From an uncultured Oscillospiraceae bacterium (GTDB lineage Bacteria > Bacillota > Clostridia > Oscillospirales > Oscillospiraceae), in contig CAKTQP010000004.1 in NCBI GenBank assembly GCA_934597165.1, forward strand, positions 34,675-98,674: 64,000 nt of DNA, read 5' to 3'. The notes under the pieces are model-generated. The model did no database searches and was not told the origin of the DNA. It saw only the letters and a program-made list of their open reading frames with translations. Made by a program: the position numbers and the translations under genes. Shown here one piece after another: positions 51,693 through 61,800 of the stretch (positions within the stretch are counted from its first letter, which is position 1; every line of letters starts with the position of its first letter).

Positions 51693-52349
51693 TTAGAACA
51701 GGGAAGGAGAGAACACATCCTTCTTAAACGCCTCCCAAGCCTCCGGATTAGTCGCGTAATAATACGGACATAATTTGCCAGTCACGTCGTAGTGCCGGAT
51801 GACGTCGTCGCTGCTCAGCCCGTACCCATCCGCCAGGTAGCGCACCAGCTTCACCAGGGACTGATAGGTGGCGTCGGAGAACTTGCCGGACTGGTCTGGG
51901 TGACAGCACTCGATGGAGATGGTGTCGTCATTGCGGGAGTTGGAGCAGTAGGCGATCTCGTTGAGGGGGATGCACTGGATGATCTTGCCGTCGATGCCGA
52001 TGATGAAGTGACTGCTGGCGTAGGTGGCGCCGGACTGGGCGAGACCGGCAAAATAACTGCGGTTGGCTTCGGCGGAGGTGTTGGGGTTGCCGGTGTAGTG
52101 GACGACCACGCCATTGACCTGTTTCAGCGGGATCTGCGGACGGGAATAGGGGTTCTCCGGCAGCAAGTCCACCGTGATCCAATCCTCCTCCAGCACCGCC
52201 GGCAGGGCTTTGGACGGGAGCAGGTAGGGGCGCAGGAAGAGGAAGAGCACACCGGCGACGGCCAGCAGCAGGAGCAGCTTCCAGGGGAACGAGCGGCCTT
52301 TGACCGGTCGCTTGGAGCGCTGGGAGACAGGGGCACGGGCGGTTGGCAT
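51693..52349 (-). CDS. N-acetylmuramoyl-L-alanine amidase (Amidase_2 type)
   Basis: 218 residues. A cytoplasmic basic N-terminus and one membrane helix (about 24-40) anchor an extracellular amidase-2/PGRP-like domain. Zinc-ligand segments are VVVHYTGNP (His) and RHYDVTGKLCP (His/Cys). It cleaves between MurNAc and L-Ala in peptidoglycan; possible roles are growth, germination or lysis. It lies on the opposite strand to the surrounding operons, facing the toxin unit. Confidence 0.9.
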   Translation of the reverse strand: MPTARAPVSQRSKRPVKGRSFPWKLLLLLAVAGVLFLFLRPYLLPSKALPAVLEEDWITVDLLPENPYSRPQIPLKQVNGVVVHYTGNPNTSAEANRSYFAGLAQSGATYASSHFIIGIDGKIIQCIPLNEIAYCSNSRNDDTISIECCHPDQSGKFSDATYQSLVKLVRYLADGYGLSSDDVIRHYDVTGKLCPYYYATNPEAWEAFKKDVFSPSLF

Positions 52350-52386
52350 AGGGACGACCTTCTTTCTTTGCGGTTCTTTTGAGTAG

Positions 52387-52414
52387 ATTATAGTACAAAA
52401 TGGGGGAAAAGCAA
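52387..52414 (-). promoter_or_regulatory. Promoter of the amidase gene
   Basis: On the minus strand TTGCTT (52414-52409), 16-base spacer, consensus TATAAT (52392-52387). Confidence 0.55.
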
Positions 52415-52482
52415 TAAAATTGCCATTAAAAATTCAGAATGGGGAAAGTTGGCCGCCTATGAAAAAAAATCCCCTGAACCTC

Positions 52483-52511
52483 TTTCCAAAAAGGCGAAAA
52501 TAGATTAAAAT
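52483..52511 (+). promoter_or_regulatory. Promoter of pyrH-frr
   Basis: TTTCCA (52483-52488), 17-base spacer, TAAAAT (52506-52511). Confidence 0.5.
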
Positions 52512-52581
52512 ATAAGAGATAAATTTCACTCTTTTGGATACTTTTCAAATAGGTATGGAAATCGTAAAGGAGATCATCCGG

Positions 52582-53295
52582 ATGGAAACACCAAAATATA
52601 AACGAGTCCTATTGAAGATCAGCGGCGAAGCCCTGGCCGGTGACGAACGGCGCGGCCTGAACTTCGACGTCATCAACAAAGTGGCCGACGCCATCAAAGA
52701 ATGCACCCAGCTGGGCGTCCAGGTGGGCGTCGTCGTGGGCGGCGGCAACTTCTGGCGGGGCAAGAAGGACGGCGGCGATGATATGCAGCGGGTCCGTGCT
52801 GACCACATGGGCATGCTGGCCACCGTCATCAACGCCCTGGCCGTGGCGGACGTGCTGGAGCGCAAGGACGTGGACGTCCGCGTTCAGACCGCCATCGAGA
52901 TGAAGTCCATCGCTGAGCCCTACATCCGCGCCCGTGCCGTCCGGCACCTGGAAAAGGGGCGCGTGGTCATCTTCGGCTGCGGCACCGGCAACCCCTTCTT
53001 CTCCACCGACACCGGCGCAGTGCTCCGTGCCTCGGAGATCGATGCGGATATGATTTTGCTTGCCAAGAATGTGGATGGCGTCTACAACGCAGACCCCGCC
53101 ATCGACCCCACCGCTGTGCGGTTCGACGAGATCGACTACGACACCGTGCTGGCCAAGCACCTGGAAGTCATGGACTTTACAGCCACCTCTCTGGCCATGG
53201 AATGCCAGATCCCGGTGATGCTGTTTGCATTGAAAGACCCCCAAAACATCGTGCGTGCCGTCATGGGTGAAGAAGTCGGCACCATTGTACACTAA
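52582..53295 (+). CDS. pyrH: UMP kinase
   Basis: 237 residues. Bacterial UMP kinase of the amino-acid kinase fold, making UDP for nucleotide and cell-wall pools. [10 protein letters not shown] (phosphate loop) and GGGNFWRG are diagnostic. The start is ATG 52582 with AAAGGAGATC upstream; the open frame extends further without a site. It begins the core cluster that runs to polC. Confidence 0.97.
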   Translation: METPKYKRVLLKISGEALAGDERRGLNFDVINKVADAIKECTQLGVQVGVVVGGGNFWRGKKDGGDDMQRVRADHMGMLATVINALAVADVLERKDVDVRVQTAIEMKSIAEPYIRARAVRHLEKGRVVIFGCGTGNPFFSTDTGAVLRASEIDADMILLAKNVDGVYNADPAIDPTAVRFDEIDYDTVLAKHLEVMDFTATSLAMECQIPVMLFALKDPQNIVRAVMGEEVGTIVH

Positions 53296-53309
53296 GGAGG
53301 AAACACACT

Positions 53310-53867
53310 ATGATGAAGGAATTTTTGAATGACACTGACGCTCGGATGCAGAAGACCCTGAACGCCGTCCAGGAAGATTTCGCCGCCGTCCGTGCAGGCC
53401 GTGCCAACGCTCAGGTCCTGGACCGCATCAGCGTGGAATACTACGGCACCCCCACCCCCCTGAACCAGGTGGCTACCATCGCTTCCCCCGATCCCCGTCA
53501 GCTGACCATCCAGCCTTGGGATCAGTCCCTGCTCAAGGCCATCGAGAAGGCCATCAACACCTCCGACCTGGGCATCAACCCCCAGAACGACGGCCGCATC
53601 ATCCGCCTGAACTTCCCCCAGCTCACCGAGGAACGCCGTAAGGAACTGACCAAGCAGGTGAAGAAGTACGGGGAAAGCGGCAAGGTCGCCATCCGCAACA
53701 TCCGCCGGGACGCCATGGACAAGGTCAAGGCCATGAAGAAGAAGTCCGAGATCACCGAGGATGAAGCAAAAGATTACGAAAAGGAACTCCAGAACCTGAC
53801 CGACAAGCGCTGCAAGGACATTGACGTCCTCACCGCAGACAAGGAAAAGGAACTGATGAACGTGTAA
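53310..53867 (+). CDS. frr: Ribosome recycling factor
   Basis: 185 residues, exact family length. RRF with EF-G splits the post-termination ribosome. Landmarks are VRAGRANAQVLDRISVEYYG and RRDAMDKVKAMKK. A strong GGAGG precedes ATG 53310. It lies 14 bases after pyrH; the hairpin that follows may end part of the transcripts before uppS. Confidence 0.97.
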   Translation: MMKEFLNDTDARMQKTLNAVQEDFAAVRAGRANAQVLDRISVEYYGTPTPLNQVATIASPDPRQLTIQPWDQSLLKAIEKAINTSDLGINPQNDGRIIRLNFPQLTEERRKELTKQVKKYGESGKVAIRNIRRDAMDKVKAMKKKSEITEDEAKDYEKELQNLTDKRCKDIDVLTADKEKELMNV

Positions 53868-53910
53868 GTGCTGGTTTGTCCGCACATCTATCAAACTGGA
53901 GGAAAGAGGT

Positions 53911-53938
53911 CAAAACGGGATTGTCAAATCCCGTTTTG
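53911..53938 (+). terminator. Hairpin between frr and uppS
   Basis: CAAAACGGGATT/AATCCCGTTTTG perfect 12-base stem with a 4-base loop. Only the T4 inside the stem serves as a T-run, so partial termination is likely. Confidence 0.6.
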
Positions 53939-53954
53939 GCGTTCATGGAAGGAT

Positions 53955-54716
53955 ATGCTCCTATTTCGTAAAAACAAGAAGAAACCAATCACCACCGTCC
54001 ACACCAAAGTGGACTTCGACCACCTGCCCCGTCACGTGGCCATCATCATGGACGGCAACGGACGCTGGGCGAAAAAGCGGGGGATGCCCCGCACAGCCGG
54101 TCACGCCGCCGGTGCGGAGACCTTCCGCACCATCGCCACCTACTGCAAGGACATCGGCCTGGACTACCTGACTGTCTACGCCTTTTCCACGGAGAATTGG
54201 AAGCGTCCCCAGGAGGAAGTGGGGGCCATCATGGGCCTGCTGCGCAAGTACCTCCACGAGGCCATCCAGGAGATGGCACGGGACCACATCAAGCTGCAGT
54301 TCTTCGGCGACCTGACCAGCCTGGACCCAGAGCTGTACCAGCTGTGCCAGGAGACCCGCAAAATTTCCGAAGGCTACGACGGCTTCCAGGTCAACGTGTG
54401 CCTGAACTACGGCGGCCGGGACGAGATCGTCCGTGCGGCACGGAAATTCGCCCAGGACTGCGTGGAAGGGAAGGTCAAGCCGGAGGACTTGACGGAAGAG
54501 CTGTTCGCCGGCGACCTGTACTCCGCCGGCATCCCCGATCCGGAGCTCATCATCCGCCCCAGCGGCGAGATCCGGACGTCCAACTTCCTGCTCTGGCAGT
54601 CCGCCTATTCTGAATACTACTTTACCGACGTGCTCTGGCCGGATTTTTCTCCCGATGAGCTTTTGAAAGCGATCGCCTCCTATCAGGGGCGCTCCCGACG
54701 ATTTGGAGGTGTCTAA
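53955..54716 (+). CDS. uppS: Isoprenyl transferase (undecaprenyl diphosphate synthase)
   Basis: 253 residues. cis-Prenyltransferase that builds the C55 carrier for peptidoglycan and wall polymers. Catalytic signature IIMDGNGRWAKKRG (about residue 30) and the C-terminal RPSGEIRTSNFLLWQ (about 205) are present. The start is ATG 53955 after GGAAGGA. It lies three bases before cdsA. Confidence 0.96.
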   Translation: MLLFRKNKKKPITTVHTKVDFDHLPRHVAIIMDGNGRWAKKRGMPRTAGHAAGAETFRTIATYCKDIGLDYLTVYAFSTENWKRPQEEVGAIMGLLRKYLHEAIQEMARDHIKLQFFGDLTSLDPELYQLCQETRKISEGYDGFQVNVCLNYGGRDEIVRAARKFAQDCVEGKVKPEDLTEELFAGDLYSAGIPDPELIIRPSGEIRTSNFLLWQSAYSEYYFTDVLWPDFSPDELLKAIASYQGRSRRFGGV

Positions 54717-54719
54717 CCT

Positions 54720-55544
54720 ATGCTGGGACGTATTATGGTTGCATTGGTGGGAATCCCACTGCTCATCGTGATCCTGTTCTTCTCCCCGGTCATCGTCTTG
54801 ACCGTAGCCTTCAGCGCCCTCTGCGCCATCGCCGCCTATGAGCTGTTGGGCGCCACCCATGCGGTGCACAACCGGCGCTTGGTGCTCTACGCTGTCATCT
54901 TCGCCATCCTGGTGCCCCTCTGGTACTACTTCGGCTGCCGCATCGTGGGCGCTGTAGGCGGCGTGTTCGTCCTCATGCTCCTGCTCTTCGGCGAGGCCAT
55001 CGCCAGCCGGCAGACCATGCAGGTGGAGGAGATGGCCATGACCGTTTTCGCTGCTCTGGTCGTGCCCAGTATGCTCTCCGTGTTCGTCCTCATGGCGGAT
55101 CTGGAGCACGCACGGCTGTATATGTTCCTGCCCTTCGTCTGTGCCTTCACCAGCGACGCCTTTGCCCTGTTCGCCGGGATGCGCTTCGGGAAACACAAGC
55201 TGGCGCCCCACCTCTCCCCGAAAAAGACCATCGAGGGCAGCGTGGGCGGCTTCCTGGGGGCAGCCCTGTGCTGTGTGCTGTACGGCCTGGTCATCGGCAA
55301 GGTGCTGGGGCACGCGCCGGTCTATTGGGTGCTGGCTCTGTACGGCCTGTTGGGCAGCCTGGTCTCCCAGCTGGGCGACCTGTCCTTCAGTTATATCAAG
55401 CGCCAGTACGGCATCAAGGACTACGGCCACCTGTTCCGGGAACACGGCGGGGTGCTCGATCGCTTTGACAGCGTGACCTTCTGCGCGCCGCTGACCTATC
55501 TGTTACTCATGATCGTACCGTTTTTTGAATATAGTACCCTGTAA
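54720..55544 (+). CDS. cdsA: Phosphatidate cytidylyltransferase
   Basis: 274 residues, multi-helix membrane protein. Makes CDP-diacylglycerol from phosphatidic acid and CTP. The C-terminal signature S-x-x-G-D-x-x-x-S...KR...KD is present as SQLGDLSFSYIKRQYGIKD, followed by EHGGVLDRFDS; the usual Pro-Gly-His-Gly-Gly reads Arg-Glu-His-Gly-Gly, a common clostridial variant. It starts three bases after the uppS stop. Confidence 0.95.
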   Translation: MLGRIMVALVGIPLLIVILFFSPVIVLTVAFSALCAIAAYELLGATHAVHNRRLVLYAVIFAILVPLWYYFGCRIVGAVGGVFVLMLLLFGEAIASRQTMQVEEMAMTVFAALVVPSMLSVFVLMADLEHARLYMFLPFVCAFTSDAFALFAGMRFGKHKLAPHLSPKKTIEGSVGGFLGAALCCVLYGLVIGKVLGHAPVYWVLALYGLLGSLVSQLGDLSFSYIKRQYGIKDYGHLFREHGGVLDRFDSVTFCAPLTYLLLMIVPFFEYSTL

Positions 55545-55562
55545 TACCAGGTGGAGGAACAT

Positions 55563-56714
55563 ATGAGAACCATATCCTTACTGGGTTCCACAGGCTCCAT
55601 CGGGCGGCAATCTCTGGATGTGATTGCCGCCTGCGGAATGTCTGTGGCCGCTGTGGCCGCCAACCGCAGCGTGACGCAGCTGGAAGACCAGGTGCGTCAG
55701 TTTCAGCCCAAGCTGGCCGTGTGCTGGGACGAATCCGCCGCAGCCGACCTCAAAACCCGCATCGCCGACACCAGTACCCGGGTGGCCTCCGGCCGCACCG
55801 GCCTGTTAGAGGCGGCTACCCTGCCTGAGGCGGACACGGTGCTCACCGCCGTGGTGGGCATGATCGGCCTGGAGCCGACCTTGGCCGCCATCCACGAGAA
55901 AAAACGCATCGCCCTGGCCAATAAGGAAACCCTAGTCTGTGGGGGCGAGCTGGTCATGAGCGAAGCCGCTCGCTGGGGCGCGGAGATCGTGCCGGTGGAC
56001 AGCGAGCACTCCGCCATCTTCCAGTGCCTCCAGGGCAGCCGCAGCCACGGAGAAATCAAGCGAGTCATCCTGACCGCCTCCGGCGGCCCCTTCTTCGGCA
56101 AGACCCGGGAGGAGCTGAAGCACGTCACCCGTGCCGATGCCCTGAAGCACCCCAACTGGTCCATGGGCGCGAAAATTACCATCGACTCCGCCACCCTCAT
56201 GAACAAGGGCTTGGAGTTCATCGAGGCCATGCGCCTGTACCGGCTCACCCCCGACCAGGTGTCCATCGCCGTCCACCCTCAGAGCATCATCCACTCCCTG
56301 GTGGAGTACCGAGACAACGCCGTCCTGGCGCAGCTGGGCGTGGCGGATATGCGCCTGCCCATCCAGTACGCCCTGACCTACCCCAACCGGACGGAGGCAG
56401 TGGCGGCAACCCTGGACCTGTTCTCCTGCCCGCCCCTGACCTTCGCCCAACCGGACTTGGACACCTTCCAGTGCCTGAGATTGGCTCTGGAGTCGGCGCG
56501 GAAACCGGGCACACCCTGCGCAGTGCTCAACGGCGCCAATGAGGCGGCGGTGGGGCTGTTCTTGCAGGATAAAATTGGGTTCCTGGATATTGCAGATTTG
56601 GTGCAGTACGCCCTGGAAATCGTGCCGGAAGGCTCGGCGGATACCCTGGAACAGATTTTGGCCGCCGACCACGCCGCCCGGGAAGCGGTGGCGTCCGCTT
56701 GGAACCGTATGTAA
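55563..56714 (+). CDS. dxr: 1-deoxy-D-xylulose-5-phosphate reductoisomerase
   Basis: 383 residues. Second step of the non-mevalonate isoprenoid pathway, converting DXP to MEP. GSTGSIG (NADPH-binding loop), ASGGPFFGKTREEL and DSATLMNKGLEFIEA are typical active-site segments. The start is ATG 55563 with GGTGGAGG upstream, not the GTG 12 bases earlier. With ispG and uppS it places isoprenoid supply and use in one cluster. Confidence 0.97.
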   Translation: MRTISLLGSTGSIGRQSLDVIAACGMSVAAVAANRSVTQLEDQVRQFQPKLAVCWDESAAADLKTRIADTSTRVASGRTGLLEAATLPEADTVLTAVVGMIGLEPTLAAIHEKKRIALANKETLVCGGELVMSEAARWGAEIVPVDSEHSAIFQCLQGSRSHGEIKRVILTASGGPFFGKTREELKHVTRADALKHPNWSMGAKITIDSATLMNKGLEFIEAMRLYRLTPDQVSIAVHPQSIIHSLVEYRDNAVLAQLGVADMRLPIQYALTYPNRTEAVAATLDLFSCPPLTFAQPDLDTFQCLRLALESARKPGTPCAVLNGANEAAVGLFLQDKIGFLDIADLVQYALEIVPEGSADTLEQILAADHAAREAVASAWNRM

Positions 56715-56730
56715 AAGAATGTGAGGTATC

Positions 56731-57798
56731 ATGACCAAACTCATCTATATCATCATCGCCATCGTCATCTTCGGCCTCCTCATCGCCGTCCATGAGCTGG
56801 GTCACTTCCTGGTGGCCAAAGCTTCCGGCGTGAAGGTGCTGGAGTTCTCCATCGGCATGGGGCCCCAGCTGTGGCACCGGGAGGGGAAGGAGACCAAATA
56901 CTCCCTCCGCCTGTTCCCCATCGGCGGGTTCTGCGCCATGGAAGGGGAGGACGGAGAGAGCGACGACCCACGAGCCTTCGGCAACGCCGCCGGGTGGAAA
57001 AAATTCCTGGTTTTGATCGCCGGTCCCGCCGCCAACTTCCTGGCCGGGATGCTCCTCATCCTGGGTCTCTTCGCCGCCTCCACCGGCTACGTCTCCACCA
57101 CCCTCAGCGGCTTCGTGGACGGCTTCCCCTGTCAGGGGGAGACCATGCTCCAGGCCGGTGACGAGATCGTCTCCATCGACGGCAGCGCCGTCCTGCTCTA
57201 CAGCGACATCTCCACCCTCCTGAACCGGGGCAACGGCAAGACCCACGATATCGTGGTGCGCCGGGACGGGGAGAAGATTACGCTGAACGACCTGCCCCTG
57301 ACGCCCCGCGAATACGAGGTGGAGGGAAAAAAGGTCACCATGTACGGCCTGTACTTCCAGAGCAAAGAGGCCACCTTCGGCAGCAAGCTGCGGTTGGGTC
57401 TGGCCAACAGCGTGGACTTCGTGCGGATGATCTGGTGGAGCCTGGAAGACCTGTTCACCGGCGCGGTGGGCTTCAGCGCCCTCTCCGGCCCCATCGGCAT
57501 CGTGGACGCCATGGGACAGATGGCGGAGTCCGCCAGTGGCGTACGTCAGGCGGTGGATAACCTGCTCTACTTCGCCGCGTTCCTGGCCATCAACCTGGGC
57601 GTGATGAACCTGCTGCCCATCCCCGCCTTGGACGGCGGACGGGTGTTTTTCCTCATCCTGAACGGCCTGGCAGCCCTGCTCTTCCGCAGACGCATCCCCG
57701 CCAAATACGAAGGGTACGTCCACTTCGGCGGCCTGGTGCTGCTGTTGGGATTGATGGTAGTGGTGGCCTTCCAGGACGTCTATCGCATCGTCAGTTAA
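56731..57798 (+). CDS. rseP: Site-2 intramembrane zinc protease RseP
   Basis: 355 residues. Family M50 with HELGH (about residues 21-25) in the first helix, a central PDZ domain (about 110-200), and the second motif LDGGR (about 298-302). Cleaves anti-sigma factors and remnant signal peptides in the membrane. It sits in its usual place between dxr and ispG. The cluster M50 protein at 37.8 kb is a separate subfamily with LDGYW in place of LDGGR. Confidence 0.96.
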   Translation: MTKLIYIIIAIVIFGLLIAVHELGHFLVAKASGVKVLEFSIGMGPQLWHREGKETKYSLRLFPIGGFCAMEGEDGESDDPRAFGNAAGWKKFLVLIAGPAANFLAGMLLILGLFAASTGYVSTTLSGFVDGFPCQGETMLQAGDEIVSIDGSAVLLYSDISTLLNRGNGKTHDIVVRRDGEKITLNDLPLTPREYEVEGKKVTMYGLYFQSKEATFGSKLRLGLANSVDFVRMIWWSLEDLFTGAVGFSALSGPIGIVDAMGQMAESASGVRQAVDNLLYFAAFLAINLGVMNLLPIPALDGGRVFFLILNGLAALLFRRRIPAKYEGYVHFGGLVLLLGLMVVVAFQDVYRIVS

Positions 57799-57817
57799 CA
57801 AAAAGAGGTAGATAGAA

Positions 57818-58855
57818 ATGACCAAACAGATCAAAGTGGGCAGCGTCCCGGTGGGCGGCGGCGCGCCCGTCTCTATCCAGTCCATGTGCAGCACCCGCAC
57901 CGACGACCCGGAAGCCACCATCCAGCAGATCCGTCGTTTGGAGGAGGCTGGCTGTGAGATCGTCCGGGTGGCAGTGCCCGACAAAGCCTCCGCCAAGGCC
58001 ATCGGCACCATCAAGGAGCACTGCAATATTCCGCTGGTGGTGGACATCCACTTCGACTATAAACTGGCCCTGGAGTGCATCGCCGCCGGGGTGGATAAGG
58101 TGCGCATCAACCCGGGCAACATCGGTTCCCCCGACCGGGTGAAGGCGGTGGCGGACGCCTGCCGACAGAAAAATATCCCCATCCGCATCGGCGTCAACGG
58201 GGGCAGCTTGGAGCAGGACATCCTGGCCAAATACGGCAAGGTCTGCCCGGAAGCCCTGGTGGAATCTGCCTTCGGCCACATCAAACTGCTCAACCGCTAC
58301 GACTTCGACGACATCTGCGTCAGCCTGAAATCCTCCAGCGTCCCCATCACCATGCAAGCCTACCAGCTCATGCGTCAGCGCAGCGACTACCCCCTCCACC
58401 TGGGGGTCACCGAGGCGGGCACCGCCACCATGGGCACCATCAAATCCGCCATCGGCATCGGTGGTCTGCTGGCTCTGGGCATCGGCGACACCTTCCGGGT
58501 GACCCTGACTGCCGACCCGGTGGAGGAAGTGATCACCGCCAAGCGCATCCTGCAGGCTGTCGGCCTCCGCCAGGACGGCCCCAACCTCATCGCTTGCCCC
58601 ACCTGCGGGCGGACGCGCATCGACCTGATCCCGTTGGCTCAGGAGGTGGAGCGCCGCCTGAAAACGGTGCAAAAACCCATCACTGTGGCGGTCATGGGCT
58701 GCATCGTCAACGGCCCCGGGGAAGCATCCGCGGCGGACGTGGGCATTGCCGGGGGCAACGGCTTCGGGATGCTCTTTTCCCACGGAAAAGTGCTGAAAAA
58801 GGTGCCGGAAGACCAGTTAGTAGACGAATTGTTCGCGTTGATTGATACCTTGTAA
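57818..58855 (+). CDS. ispG: 4-hydroxy-3-methylbut-2-en-1-yl diphosphate synthase
   Basis: 345 residues. [4Fe-4S] enzyme that makes HMBPP, the penultimate step of the MEP pathway. Cluster ligands are in CPTCGRTR (about residue 262) and GCIVNGPGEA (about 296). An AAAAGAGG site precedes the ATG. It is followed by polC after 19 bases. Confidence 0.97.
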   Translation: MTKQIKVGSVPVGGGAPVSIQSMCSTRTDDPEATIQQIRRLEEAGCEIVRVAVPDKASAKAIGTIKEHCNIPLVVDIHFDYKLALECIAAGVDKVRINPGNIGSPDRVKAVADACRQKNIPIRIGVNGGSLEQDILAKYGKVCPEALVESAFGHIKLLNRYDFDDICVSLKSSSVPITMQAYQLMRQRSDYPLHLGVTEAGTATMGTIKSAIGIGGLLALGIGDTFRVTLTADPVEEVITAKRILQAVGLRQDGPNLIACPTCGRTRIDLIPLAQEVERRLKTVQKPITVAVMGCIVNGPGEASAADVGIAGGNGFGMLFSHGKVLKKVPEDQLVDELFALIDTL

Positions 58856-58874
58856 TCGACCTCAGGAGAGTACT

Positions 58875-61800
58875 ATGCGAGATAAACAAGGCATTCCGCT
58901 GCTCCAGATGTTCGCCCAGTGCGCACTGCACGGGGCGGCGCTGGAGGCGGCGCAAAGCTGTACCATATGGGATGCCGCCATCCACCAGGCCAGCCGGTCG
59001 GTGGACTTGGAGGTGTCCTTTTCCTATCCCACCCCGCCCGACCAGGTCGCCGCCATCCAGCAGAGCATCTGCCTGGCCTACGGCCTGCAAGGCGCCACCC
59101 TGCACCAGCCCCAACCGGCGGCGCAGCCCGCTCCGGAGCCGGTTCCAGAGCCGGTTCCCGCACCTGCCCCAGTGTCAGCGGCTCCCACCTTAGGCGCCGG
59201 TGTAGGGGATGACATCCCCCTGCCCGAGGAGCCACCGGAGGAGGCGTTCGTCCAGGAACCCTGCTGGGAAGAGCTGCCGCCGGAACCGCCGGAAGCAGTG
59301 GACGCACCGCCCATCCCGGACGCACCGGCGGACGTGTTCGCCCAGACCGAAGCTCTGCGCCAGGCGGCCATGAAAAAGGCCATGGCCAACCGTCCTCCCA
59401 TGCCCGTGAAGAAGAAGGGACAGCTGAAACCGGTGGTGGGGATGATCCTGGGCAAGTCCATCCGCACCAAGCCCATCCCCATGAGCGAGGTGCGTCTGGA
59501 TCTGCGTCGGGTCACCGTCACCGGCAAGGTGTTCGGCATCGACCACCGGGAGCTGAAGAAGCGCAACGCGTGGGTCATCCGTTTCTATGTGACGGACAAC
59601 ACCAACTCGGTCACCGTCTCCAAATTCATGGAGAACCGGGCGGCGAAACCCATCCTGGAGGGCATCAAGAAGGGGATGTACGTGACGGTGGAGGGCAAGC
59701 TGGGCATCTACAACGGCGACCTGGAGCTGTCCCCCTTCGCCATCGCCGAGGCGGAAGCGCCCCCTGCCCGAAAGGATCGCGCGGAAGAGAAGCGAGTGGA
59801 GCTGCACCTACATACCAGATTTTCCAAGATGGACGCCCTCACCGAGGTGAAGGACGCGGTCAAGCGCGCCATCTCCTGGGGACACAAGGCCATCGCCATC
59901 ACCGACCACGGCATCGCCCAGGCGTTCCCCGACGCCGCCAGTGCCGCCGGGGACAAGATCAAGGTCATCTACGGCGTGGAAGGCTACTTCGTCAACGACG
60001 TGGACGACCGGGTGGTGGTACACGGGGAGTGTCCGCTGTCCATAGACACCGAGATCGTCTGCTTCGACATCGAGACCACCGGTCTGAGTCGGAAACGGGA
60101 CGTCATCACCGAGATTGGCGCCGTGGTGCTCAAGAACGGGGAAGTGGTGGATCAGTACAACACCTTCGTCAATCCGGCCCGACCCATCCCTCGAAACATC
60201 GTGGAGCTGACCGGCATCACCGACTCCATGGTGGCCGATGCACCCAGCCAGGAGGAGGCGCTGAACGCCTTTTTGGACTGGGTGGGGGACCGCCCCTTAG
60301 CTGCCCACAACGCCGAGTTCGACATGGGCTTTCTGGCGGAAGGGTGCGCCCGAATGGGGCGACCGTTCACCAATCCCTCCATCGACACCCTCATTTTGGC
60401 GCAAAACCTGCTGCCAGATTTGGGAAAATACAAATTAGACATCGTGGCGGAGCACCTGAAACTGCCCGCCTTCAACCACCATCGCGCCTGCGACGACGCC
60501 GCCATGGTGGGTTATATGCTCATGCCCTTCCGGCGGATGCTGGGGGACTTGGGGGTGGAGCGCATCGACCAGATCAACGGGAAAATGCTCCAGCTGCGCT
60601 CGGCGGTGAAGCGCCGCCAGAAGCCGGGACACGTCATCTTGCTGGCCAAGAACCAGTCCGGTCTGCGCAACCTCTATAAGCTCATTTCCCTGTCCCACCT
60701 GGAGCACTTTCACCGGTTCCCCATCATGCCCAAGAGCCTCATCAACGAGAACCGAGAGGGGCTCATCGTGGGCAGTGCCTGTGCTGCCGGCGAGCTGTTC
60801 AAGGCTATTTTGGACCACAAGGATTGGCGAGAGCTGCGGCGCATTGCGTCCTGGTACGACTTCTTGGAGATTCAGCCCATCTGCAACAACTTCTTCCTGC
60901 TGGACCAGGGCACCATCGCCGACAAAGAGGGCTTGCGTGACCTGAACCGCACCATCGTGAAGCTGGCCAAGGAGCTGAACAAGCCGGTCTGCGCCACCGG
61001 CGACGTGCATTTCCTCGACCCGGAACAAGAGCAGTTCCGGCATATCCTGCTCAACGCCAGCGGCTTTTCCGACGCGGATAAGTCCCTGCCCATCTACTTT
61101 AAGACCACCGACGAGATGCTAGACGAATTTTCGTACTTAGGTGCAGAAGACTGTCATAAGGTGGTCATCGACGACCCCAATCACATCGCCAAAATGTGCG
61201 ACGTCATCCCGCCCCTGCCCAAGGGGTTGTTCGCGCCGAAACTGGAGAATTCGGCGGAGGAATTGGAGCGCCTGGTCTACGAAAAAGCCCATCGCCTGTA
61301 CGGCGACGAGCTGCCCAAGATCGTCCAAGACCGTATCGACCTGGAGCTGCCGGGCATCATCCAGCGGAAGTACGACGTCATCTATATGTCCGCTCAGAAG
61401 CTGGTGGCGGACTCCATGGAGCACGGCTACCTGGTCGGCTCCCGAGGCAGTGTCGGCTCCTCCATCGTGGCCTTCCTGTCCGGCATCACCGAGGTCAACA
61501 GTCTGCCGCCCCACTACCGCTGTCCCAACTGCCGCTATTCCGACTTCGATACCGACATCGAAAAATATGGCTGCGGGGCGGACTTGCCCGACAAAATCTG
61601 CCCCCACTGCGGCACGCCCATGGACAAGGACGGGTTCAACATCCCCTTCGAGACCTTCCTGGGCTACGGCGGCACCAAGGTGCCGGACATCGACCTGAAT
61701 TTTTCGGGCGAGTACCAGGCCAAGGCCCACCAGCACACCTTTGAGCTGTTCGGCGAACACCACGTGTTCAAGGCGGGCACCGTGGGCACCGTGGCGGAGC

